Below the pieces are notes generated by a model. That model was not told the origin of the DNA, did not search any database, and worked only from the letters and a program-made list of their open reading frames with translations. A program made the translations under genes and the position numbers. This document shows, piece after piece, positions 9,876 through 19,146 of a stretch of 40,234 bases of DNA (the stretch's first letter is position 1; the number at the start of each line of letters is the position of its first letter). The stretch comes from Symsagittifera roscoffensis (taxonomy: Eukaryota > Xenacoelomorpha > Acoela > Convolutidae): NCBI RefSeq assembly GCF_963678635.1, contig NW_026970840.1:1-40234 (forward strand), given 5' to 3'.

Positions 9876-10328
9876 TCTCGAACCAACTGAAAATGAAAAA
9901 GTCAGAAATCAGAACACCCGAATTAACAAGAGCGGGAAACTACTCAAGAAAAAGGCAGGAAATTGCTATTCGCAATTTCTCAACACGAAATATTAAGAGA
10001 GTAGAGCTGTCTGATCCCGAAAACAGGAGAAAACAACGTTGACTTGAGAAAGAATCACTATTCGTATGGAATAGCGTGGACCTTCAATGGAATAGAGGAC
10101 AACTCGAGTGTCCTAATGGTCCAAACAAAAACTTCAATTCTTGAGACAGAAATTACTCTCGTTATTGAAACTAATTAGCCTTAAAACTTGTTTAGTTGTA
10201 TTACTTAATTCTCAAGCTGCTCAATTATAACTTACTCCTCATACTCAAGTGCGTCGATATGTAAGTTCCAATTTAAATTTCTCGAGTGTATTTTATGATA
10301 GTTATGTTGAGATAAGGCGAGTTTTAGG

Positions 10329-10351
10329 TTGATCCATCTGAAATGGATCAA
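10329..10351. repeat. 9-bp inverted repeat with 5-nt loop
   Basis: TTGATCCAT, loop CTGAA, then ATGGATCAA. A perfect short hairpin in the spacer, with no run of T after it and no adjacent gene that explains it. Confidence 0.7.
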
Positions 10352-11093
10352 AGTTCCACTGTCCAATAAAAAGTAACTAAGCGGATTATTCCGACCCGGT
10401 TTTTAACGGCGTTCATGTATTTTGGGTATCCCGAGACCTAAGTATGGGGACGTTTTTATTTCTAGAGTGGGGGGGTATTTTGGTAGTGGCCTTTAAGCTG
10501 TAATGGGTTCCAGTCTCATGTCGCAAGCGAACCGAATTGGCTCCGACCGTTCTTGAGGCGGAAAAACACAAGAGATAGTGTCCCTGACTCTTGAGCCAAT
10601 GGTTATAGGGCCTATTTTTCTTAAGCCTCATATGTGACTAAAGTAGGCGACTGTTACAATAAAACTAAGTCCTAAGACGACTGGCTAACGTCTAAACAGA
10701 GCTTTATATGCTTTTCACCGTCTCTACCAAGCCAGTACTTTTGGTGGTCTTTTCTTTCATCGGGTCGACAAAAACGTTACTGCTTTCGGCTTCGGTCAAA
10801 ACACTCAAATTAACTAGATTACATGCAGAAATAGTGAGCTCATGGCTGGGTCTCAGTATCCCCAGACCACGAGGTCACTCTTAAAAACAGGGCTACTACT
10901 ATTTATTATATTACTATTGTTTTCGTTCAGTAGATAAAAATCATCATCTCCATCGAAGATGGATCAGCCCCTTCCCCTAACTCCTAGCTTCTCATCCTTA
11001 TCAAAATGAATCCAGTTGTTAATTAAATTCAAATCAGGATATGACAAGAAGCTAAAAGTTCATATATCAGGATAAAAGTTTCAGTTCCGAAAC

Positions 11094-11158
11094 CCTTCCG
11101 GATTCTTGAATCCACTGAATCAAGCTCGTTAATCTTGACTTCTTCGTAATCCGGAAGG
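11094..11158. repeat. 11-bp inverted repeat CCTTCCGGATT / AATCCGGAAGG
   Basis: The arms lie at 11094-11104 and 11148-11158 with 43 bp between them. The arms are perfect complements. Together with the hairpin at 11194-11225 they form a small cluster of dyad symmetry about 250 bp before the MITE. Confidence 0.75.
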
Positions 11159-11193
11159 CTATCTTCCACCCTTCACCGTTGTCTGCAACGGCC

Positions 11194-11225
11194 TTGCAAC
11201 TATTGTAGCGACACAATAGTTGCAA
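11194..11225. repeat. 13-bp perfect hairpin with 6-nt loop
   Basis: TTGCAACTATTGT, loop AGCGAC, then ACAATAGTTGCAA. All 13 base pairs match. It sits in a gene-free spacer. It could be the inverted end of an old element, a small structured RNA or a protein-binding dyad; the sequence alone does not decide. Confidence 0.8.
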
Positions 11226-11468
11226 CTCGGAACGTCCTTCTGTTTTTCTCTGTTGTTTTTTTTATCACAATCTTCGTTGTTTTCGTCAGTGCGACTATCG
11301 TTATTCTGACGCTTTTCAGCTTTTTTGCCAAAATGGCCGTTTCTGACATTTCTCAGAAATGTTACGTAATCACTTCGAAAATTTAAAATTTAGCAATTTC
11401 CGAAACCTTCAACCTTCACGTTTTGTTCAATCGTTCCAATAACGTACTTAATCCTTCAAAATCACTAA

Positions 11469-11476
11469 CTCGGAAG
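11469..11476. repeat. 8-bp target site duplication, left copy
   Basis: CTCGGAAG directly precedes the left terminal repeat of the MITE and is repeated exactly at 12010-12017 after its right terminal repeat. An 8-bp duplication is characteristic of hAT-superfamily insertion. Confidence 0.85.
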
Positions 11477-12009
11477 CAGGGATTGCAATATATTGAATGA
11501 TCAGATATTGAATATTGAGACGACGTCAATATTGATTTTTTAATATTGAGATATTGAAGGCTAGATATTGATATTGATATTGAATTTTTTGTAGATATTG
11601 AGAAAAACGGATTTTGTATCATTGCTTGAAACGTGACGTTTTAACACATACACATAAAACAAATGGTGATGAAAAGTTTCTGAAATGTGAAAGAGCATGG
11701 CGGCAGTCAAACAGTCAAACAGTCAACTCAACTCACTCAAGCATTAAAATTAAACAAATTAAACAAAAAACAATTACATTGCAAAAAAAACTAAACAAAT
11801 TTAATTATATATTTCGAAATTCAATATTGAATTTGGTCTCTGGTATCTTAAAATAGTGATAATATTGAGATATTGAGCTTTTAGATATTGATATTGATAT
11901 TGATATTGATATTGATATTGAAATTTCATCCTATTTGATATTAATATTGATATTGAATGGAAGATATTGATATTGAGCTCAATATATTGATATTGTATTG
12001 AAATCCCTG
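11477..12009. mobile_element. hAT-like MITE, 533 bp, with internal GATATT repeats
   Basis: The left end starts CAGGGATTGCAATA. The reverse complement of the right end starts CAGGGATTTCAATA, giving a 14-bp terminal inverted repeat with one mismatch. An exact 8-bp duplication (CTCGGAAG) flanks it. Terminal CAGGG and an 8-bp duplication fit the hAT superfamily. The element has no transposase frame, so it would depend on a transposase elsewhere. Both subterminal parts hold runs of the hexamer GATATT in the same orientation (about 11480-11600 and 11860-12000) rather than inverted, and the middle is AT-rich with short repeats such as CAGTCAAA. The intact ends and duplication suggest a fairly recent insertion. 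Confidence 0.85.
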
Positions 12010-12017
12010 CTCGGAAG
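12010..12017. repeat. 8-bp target site duplication, right copy
   Basis: CTCGGAAG, identical to 11469-11476 on the other side of the MITE. Confidence 0.85.
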
Positions 12018-12895
12018 GCTCGCTGCTAAAAATGACAAAACTGCAGAAATTGCAATTTGTCCATTCTGGTCGAATGTCCTATACTCCCCGGACAGTCCGG
12101 TCAATGTCCTCATTGAATCACGCAATGTTCGTAAAATAGATACAGTGTCATCGAACAGAATTTACAAAATGCACGAAACTACTTTTATCCACGTCACATC
12201 GACTCACTGCAGAATATAATTGGCATCATACCACATCACTATAGCCTTCAAATTCTTTCATTAATCTGCACATTGAAGATATGACCTAAGATAAAACATA
12301 TTTTCTGACTTCCAATGTCAATGTCCTGATTAAAACTTTTTCTCTTAGATTTAAAAAGTGTTGGCTTGCAGGACAGTCCTGCCAACCAACAAGCTAAAAT
12401 TATCCTACTATGCTTCTTCCCTTTGGAAATCTTGCTTGTTATTGTCCTGGATATTAAAACTAAGAAACTCTGTGGTTAGAAAGAACAATGAAAATATCTC
12501 CCTCTTCGAGAGATTACCCAAGCCTTCCACGTCACCACAAAGTGATCAGTTCTCCTAGCTGATTGAAAACAGTCATGTAGGGTGGAATATTTAAATATAC
12601 TCCTTCACTTAAGCCTTCCTAAATAAATAGTAGCTAAGTGTCTCTGAAGCCACTTAACTAAAATCAAATTGCAAATTCATAAAAGCAACAACTTCAAAAC
12701 TCAACTAATGTTTCAGTTTTCAATTACAACTTGGTTGCTTGGTTTCTCACTTGAGTTTTTTCACACACATAAAACAATTCTGAGTTTTATCTTTCTCTTC
12801 ATCACTCCTTTGTTTTCTTCTTTTTTCGTCGTTTAGAAGCTCTAAATCTTCTAAATTCTTCTAATTTTCGTCTCTTTTTCCATCTTGCTTTTCGG
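12018..12895. other. Non-coding spacer between the MITE and the pseudogene 3' end
   Basis: I see no gene. Two odd palindromes share the core GGACAGTCC: CCGGACAGTCCGG at 12088-12100 and GCAGGACAGTCCTGC at 12368-12382. The word AATGTCCT occurs three times (about 12074, 12103 and 12316). The last 150 bp before 12895 are T/C-rich on this strand, so the - strand is purine-rich just after the stop codon of the pseudogene. The rest is AT-rich with no recognisable structure. Confidence 0.6.
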
Positions 12896-15800
12896 TCATT
12901 CGTCAATGCTCCATTTCTTCCTCCTGTGATATGACTCTGCACTCTCAGTCTCCGTATCTTGTAACACGTCGTTAGCTATCCTGACGCTGCTGGAAGCCGT
13001 CCTCCAACACTTCTGCTCTTCTACCCTCTGTTTGCAACAAGGTAGGCGAACCACGTTAGATTCTCTGTTCCTGCAGAAGCTGTTGTGGAGACACAACGTC
13101 ACGTTTCTCTCCAAATCTTCCTTTAACATCTCTGCCTTCTCCTTTCCAGTACGTTCACTCGTCCTAGAAATTCTTTTCACAGCGGTGGTCGCTGCATTTC
13201 GATGAGTCACGATAGCTCGCTTGAAAGCTCCTGCTCCAATGTCCAGCTGATATTCACTGTACACCCTGCCGTGCTTCGACATATGCTTTTTCGCATACTC
13301 GTACAACCATGCAGTCATGTTAGCTCTGAACCATGGCATCAATCGTTTCCTTGCCCATATCTTCTTCACTTCCATCGGAATGTTTAGAACTTTGCACATT
13401 GTCTCAAAAAGATCTAAATCTTTAGACAATCTAACTTCCGCAACTGTTCTCTCGTCGGTGCCTCCTGTCTATTATTTTCTCTCACATGAGCTTCCAGCCA
13501 TCGTATCGCCATCATAACTCCCACTATCACTATTGTTATGGGCTGTGATGAATCTGGTAAACCCATGGAGAGCAGCTCTCCAGAGTCCCAGATCAACATC
13601 AGATTACTACGCTTGGGATACCACCAGGTCTGCAGCAAGCAGTGGCAAGGAAACTCGTCATGTGTCAACATGATGCTCCTCCAATTACGTTTTCCCGAAG
13701 CTTCCAGTAATGGTTCCACTTCCATCATCACTCGGTGGACTTCATCATTCTCGTCTACTGTAGTGTAATCTGTAACACTGATCCTCTCTGTTTCTGTCTC
13801 TCAAAGTCACTGAAATTCCCGCTCACATACCCCATGAACTTCTTTCCCAGTATCGACTCCAATTCTTCCTTGGTTCTCTCTGGAACTGCTGAGAACATCT
13901 TACATAGCAACTCGTAAGACTTCTCGGACATTCTCGCCAGTCTCACACACTTCGGTACTGAGAAGGCTTGATCCACGATCGTTCTCGTACTCTTTACGTC
14001 CACAGCTACGAAATGTACAGGGTATCTGCTCTTGCACATTGGAGCCAATGTTGAACCCACCAAATATCGTGCTCCTGATGGTCTACAATAAGTCTCACTG
14101 TGTCTAATGTTCATTTCCGTCTCGATTGCTTCCCTCCATTTTCCTATGTATTTCTGCTCAGTCTGCAGAACTCCTGGGAATACTTCTACACTGATGGCTG
14201 TGACCATCTCATGTTTCTGTTCTAGATTCAATAGTAACTCTAAAGAACCAAACATGCTGTAGAATCCTAGTGCGGTCACTAGATTCACATCGGTTCCTCC
14301 ATGGCAATCTGCTATCAGTTCCGTTTCTGTTCTTGCTTTCATCACTACGTTTCCAAACAATACCGTCAACTGCTTGTGTTGTTTCTCCAGGGTCTTCACA
14401 CAGTCCAGACTTCCACAAACGTGACCCTCCAGTCCACAGACTTCCACCAGACAGCTACCAGGTTTGACCCAGTCTTCTGGTCCCCAGCCAGGCAACTCCA
14501 CTTTATCTTCTCCGTTGCTCTTAGAGGCCGTTATCATCACATTATGTATGATGTTGAGGTCACGCAGGTTACAGTCTGCATTCAGTTCCTCTATACGTCT
14601 TGTGTCGCCCGTAATATTGAGTCAGCGTTAGGACTAGGACACCATGATGGCCTCATCAATTCCCACACTGCCATCAAGCTCGTTCTCAGTAATTCATCTG
14701 AGAATCCCAACCCAAACTCCACTCTTTTGTCGGATTTTGGTACTGAAGGTGCAGTCACCTCTTCTTCCAAGACCAGTCCCAATTTGGCCTGTGGATTTTT
14801 AACGCTTTTAATCGTTACAATTCTGGACGTCCAGAATCTTAGCAACACCTCCTGCTCATAATCGAAGAAGCAATCGCGTATGTCTTCACTCAGGAAAGGA
14901 TTTTACGCTATCCCTATGATCCCGGATACGTAGCTATACGATCTCTTCTTGACCGGTCCACAGTATTCACTGGATTTCGGCAATGCTCCCATAGATTCTT
15001 TAGCGAGTCTCAGCTCCTTGTTTGAAAATCTCCTGATTTCGTCTATCTTTCTCATGGGTTCTAGTTCCTCGGGTTCTTTCATGTTCACCCTCATCGGTTT
15101 ACTTTGCTGCATATCCAGCAGTGCTAGCAAGAATAAGGCTTTTGCTCGCTCATCGCCTTCCCTCAACATTTTAACACAGGTGTTTAATGCAGGTACTGAA
15201 ATCTGCTCTAACAGGAGTCGAATGAAACAGAGAGCGTCTCTCCGCTTCGCACACGCTACTGCTGCTCCCTCCTGGACTATCAGATCCCTCAGGTTCGTCA
15301 TAAGGAAAACCTTCTCCTCTTTTGACCTCTTCCTTTCTTCTGAATCATATTCCTCGCGAGTCAGTCCCATCATGCACCAGGCGAACCTGAGTTGTAACTC
15401 TGTTCTTACGTAAGGTACTGCCACGAGAGCATGTATTCTTGGCGTAGTCCTCATTTCTTCTTCGAAATACCTTAATACTACTGCTTTCCATGGAAGGCTC
15501 ACCAACTGCTCCATTGTTTCTGCCTGTATGTCAGACGACGCTAACTCCGTACGTCTTCTGCTTGAGGGTGGTGCCTTGCAACATCGTTTCCAGATAACCC
15601 TCCATGGCTTTCCCATCTTCCAGAGCCATTACATACCCTCTAGCCGAGTTTCGGTATTCTAACATCTCCATGTATCCACCGGTGGGTTCATCTATCGACA
15701 CAGTCTCCGACACTGTTAGTCGGTTATATTCCACTGGTATTAGTTGTCCTGCGACACTTCCCTTTCCTTGATTCATGGGAGATGGCTTGAAGTCTTTCAT

Positions 15801-18754
15801 TGTGCTCTCTCCACATTGGCTGAGTATTTCCATTTCTAAGGTTGCTCCAGTCAGAGTGCGGTCACTCCTTTTGGATTTATAACCTGTTGACTTTATCCCC
15901 GCCATGAGAATGGGTGGCACCATCGCTATATCAGTTAACATTTTATCTGTGCCAGGCAGTTGATAATCACCTTGCCCCAAATCCATGACTTCCTCGACTC
16001 GTTTCCTTTTCGCTGAGTTAACAGCTTTCATCGATATTTCTGAATCCACCTTCGTCTTTCCGACTCTCCTCGGCATCACTCTGCTGCCTAACTTCATTTT
16101 CATCGCATTGATTTTATCAATCACCAATTTTGATCGCATCGTCCCTCTCCTGGTTCTTGACAGATACACCACCTCTCCTTTTTCGTCCTGCGGTGTCATC
16201 TTGATGGGAGAATTCGCTTCACTTTCATCAGTGGCCGAGTCGATCAACAACTCACTCAGTCTCCCTTCACAATCATCAAGCTTGTCAAGGACCTCCCTCA
16301 TCAAGGGTTGGTTGAGACCCGTTTTCAGAATGGACTGGGTCCCATAGCTCTGAACCACGGTCCAGACTTCTTCCATAAACGCCACTCTGTCTAACTTGCA
16401 TCCCGTCCTACTCTCGTGGTCTCGGTGATGTACTTCCCATTCTTCTTCGGGCAGCGTTCCCAAGAAAGGTACTCTGGCTGAGGCCTCTATTCTTCTCCTC
16501 CTAGGTGATTCCATGAGGATTCTTTGGTCGTTATTTCTTGAATTGCCAGGAGAGCTGCTCTCCGGCAAATTCCGTTTCATTTCCATAAAGGCTGACGGAG
16601 GCTCCAGTGTCGAGATGCCTTCATCCGCTGGCTCAGTCGTTTCCAACGTATCTGCATTATTCTCAAGATCACTGAAGATATTGAAATCCAGGCTGGATGT
16701 TCCTCCTGTCGATGCCCTGTCGTCTTCGATCTAGTGTCCGATCTAGTGTCCGATCTAGACGTGCCGGCTGTCTCTTCGATTGGGTTGACAGGTCCTATTC
16801 TTCTCCTAGGATGGATGGTCCTCCTCATCGGCGCTTCTCCCAATCGATCTTGTACGTCTGTCCACTGACCTGGTTCGCTGGAGCTTTGTTGCCTGTAGTT
16901 CGTGACGGCCGGGTCCGTACCCAAGCGTGTTTCCAGGCTAGGGGGCACAAAGGTGGTAATCAACGCGTCACTCGCCGTTCCCTCTTCCTTCAGCACTCCT
17001 GTGTCAAAGAGTTCTGCTTCCAGCTCGTCCAACCGCTCTTGGAATACTCGATTCAACGAAGCTTGTCCTTCGATACTGTCGAAGTGAATGCCGTCCGTGG
17101 TCAGTCTGGCCTGATCTATAGCTCTCAACTCATGTTCGATGTCCATGAGGATCATTCTTCCGGCGTTCCGACTTGCGAGGTTCCTCAAGATGTTATTCCA
17201 CCTGACGACTCCCTCGTTGTGCCTTCGCCCTGATGCTGTCAGGCTTCTCGTATTCATTGGCACAGTGCAAACGGTCAGTACCGCGCAATTGAATTTCTGC
17301 CAGAGGGTAGTAAACAAACACACCATCATTGACTCCCATAGTGCTTCCTGCTCATCTGAACCTCTGGAGATGTCATTCGTCCCGACTAAGATCATCACAT
17401 TGGGAATCCTCCCTGGATTCATCAGTTCCACCATCCGATATAATTGGGCTATCGTCGCGCCTCCAAAGGCCATCACCGTGGTGACCCACGAGGCCCTCAA
17501 ATTCGACAGCACTCTGACCAAGCTGTCTCCCAGTATCAGATGAGATATCCAGAGTGGTGGTTGCTGTAGATTTACTGCCGGGCTCCAAGTCGCTCGATTG
17601 AAGCAAGCTCTCGGATCTGTCTCCGAAACTCCCGTGAAATTATATTTCAATTGATTATTCTTTTGCACGTCTATTATGCGAGACACTTTCTTCGCTGGCA
17701 TCTTCCGTATTCTTCTCTCTGGGGCCCTCGAGCTCCCCATGAGTGGTGTCACGTCACTTATCCCCTGTCTGATCACGGTCTGGGAGAGTCGTACTCTGCC
17801 CGTGTCGTCAATCGTTCCATAGGGTGCAGTCACCCCGGAACCTGGCGCATTCTTGTTAGCGACCAGTCGTCCAGCTCTCTCTATCAGCTTCCTCACTGTC
17901 TGTTCCACGACGGGGTCACCCAAGGTGTCACTAGGATCCGGAATTGTTACTCGATTTGTCTCTGCTGGGAGCCGTGTCTCCGTTGTTTGACTCATTTCTC
18001 GAGGCGTCAAGAGCTCCATCGGGGACTGCCCACGAGGAATATCCCTTGTAGGTATCACTTTCTCCACGGCCGTTGTCAACGCCATCTGCTCCGATCGCTC
18101 TTTGTAGTCCTGCCTCAAGCGCTCAATCTCTTGACCTTGCTTTTTGTTTCAATCTTCAAACAACTTTCTCAACATGTCCCGATCTTCCTCCATCTGGAGC
18201 ATGCTTCTGGTCATCTCGTCCAGCTCCTTCTTCGTACTTTTCAGTTCATCGTTCATCTCATCCAGATCTTGCATGGTTTGGTTCGTCTGATTTTTCTGTC
18301 CTACTTTCGCCACTTTTGGTGGCACAGCTGCTCTCAGTGGTGAACCAGACGAGGTCGCCTCGCTGTTCATCTCCCGATGCATTCTCGTCAGCCCAGGTTT
18401 GGGCTTGGTGGGCATAGGCATCTCACCTGGTTGGTAAGTCCTAGAACTTCCCAATACAGGCTCATTCGCCAAGTCACTCCCTGAGAGAGCCCCGTTTCTC
18501 CACCTCATCACTCTCATGTTCGGGCGGTCTAGTACTCCTCTTTCCCCATATGCTGCCATCAACAGGTCTTCCGTGGGGCGGTCCCCACGGTTGTCGTGCC
18601 CCAAGATGTTGATCAGGGCGGTCAGCAACATGACTACCTCTGGGTCCTCCAGAGCGAAGTCTCGATCGATCAGCCGACGATAGATCGCATCTATCATCGG
18701 TCCTACATATGCCTCTGCCAGGTCCATCAATTCATCCAAGTTGAAGTTATCCAT
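12896..18754 (-). pseudogene. Broken paralogue of the giant SGNH protein
   Basis: It aligns by eye with the 489-9332 protein from the N-terminal domain to the C-terminal PCHC domain. The SGNH blocks are complete: GDS at 17522-17530, GTND at 17372-17383 and DGIHF at 17084-17098. The KRKR stretch, the C-x4-C-x4-H-x-C-x4-C cluster (about 14400-14458) and the PCHC motif are conserved. Lesions are an in-frame TGA (18149-18151), an in-frame TAA (14903-14905) and frameshifts near 16.73, 15.58, 14.60, 13.75 and 13.43 kb. A 12-bp tandem repeat (CGATCTAGTGTC, 16727-16750) lies beside the first frameshift. It lacks about 1,100 residues corresponding to roughly 600-1700 of the intact protein. Identity looks near 40-45% in the SGNH domain, so the copies are old; few lesions over about 1,950 codons suggest recent loss of function. 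A multi-exon reading is possible, but the junctions lack splice consensus. Confidence 0.8.
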
Positions 18755-18858
18755 TCTATTCTTTCAAGTTTGATTCGGTTTTGATTCCAAGATTTTGACT
18801 CAAGTGAGTAATTAAATGATCAATCAGGATCTAGAAAAGAAGTGACAAATATCACACT
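18755..18858. other. Short leader between the pseudogene start and the putative LTR
   Basis: About 100 bp upstream of the pseudogene ATG (18754). It holds one CTCAAG (18798). The imperfect dyad TGACAA ... TTGTCA (18843-18863) straddles the presumed LTR end. No promoter motif is obvious. The Gypsy element appears to have landed directly upstream of the paralogue, which may have removed its promoter. Confidence 0.35.
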
Positions 18859-19130
18859 TGTCAGTTTCACCTTAACATATATCGTTAAAATTTGCTTAAA
18901 AACAGTTCAGATAAAAAGATATTTATCCTAAAATTTATTAAAATCAATTGCTCTCTAAAATTTTGGAATTCGACCTAAGATTGGACAGTCCAAACTTTGG
19001 TCCTATTCCTAAGATTGTCATTTAGTTGTTCATGGTCACTAACCCCTACTTACCCATGATCTTAATAACCTAACACATAACATAACATAATATAACACAT
19101 ATAACATACAACTTAGTCTTTGGCCTAACA
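18859..19130 (-). repeat. Putative 3' LTR of the Gypsy element
   Basis: On the - strand the sequence after the purine tract starts TGTTAGG, a common LTR start. If the LTR ends at CTGACA (18864-18859), the ends form the short inverted pair TGTTAG / CTGACA with one mismatch, and the LTR is 272 bp. It contains TATA-like stretches (about 19085-19110) and AATAAA (complement of 18934-18939), as a promoter-to-polyA LTR should. The left boundary is a guess because the 5' LTR lies outside the window. Confidence 0.45.
18981..18993. repeat. 13-bp odd palindrome TTGGACAGTCCAA
   Basis: It lies inside the putative LTR. It shares the nine-base core GGACAGTCC with the palindromes at 12088-12100 and 12368-12382, but its arms differ. 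On the - strand a direct repeat of CAATCTTAGG lies on either side of it. Confidence 0.6.
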
Positions 19131-19139
19131 CCCTCTCGC
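19131..19139 (-). promoter_or_regulatory. Polypurine tract before the 3' LTR
   Basis: On the - strand GCGAGAGGG lies between the stop codon of the last frame (19149-19147) and the LTR start TGTTAGG. LTR elements prime plus-strand DNA from such a tract. Its position a few bases after the stop shows that the macrodomain-like frame is the terminal coding part of the element. Confidence 0.5.
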
Positions 19140-19146
19140 ACATCAC

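Larger units (their letters stand above)
9333..11468. other. Non-coding spacer downstream of the giant gene
   Basis: I find no convincing gene here; the open frames are short and compositionally random. The part up to about 10.6 kb is still dense in CTTGAG, CTCAAG and CTCGAG (15 by eye in about 1.3 kb) and probably belongs to the same block as the giant gene. AATAAA occurs at 10366 and 10658, but neither is a clear polyadenylation site for a stop codon at 9332. Several inverted repeats are listed separately. From about 10.6 kb the hexamer density drops, which may mark the end of the block. Confidence 0.6.

Noticed and set aside
10380-10640. Possible tRNA or structured RNA in the GC-richer part of the spacer
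   Set aside because: No cloverleaf with conserved T-loop (GTTC) and anticodon stem could be folded by eye.
11860-12000. GATATT repeats as a CRISPR-like or centromeric array
   Set aside because: There are no spacers; it is a simple hexanucleotide repeat inside a MITE with defined ends.
12896-19146. The SGNH pseudogene as an env-position gene of the Gypsy element, since both are on the - strand in series
   Set aside because: A purine tract and TGTTAGG LTR-like start directly follow the macro-like frame, so the element seems to end there. The intact SGNH gene has no Gypsy element attached within the window.
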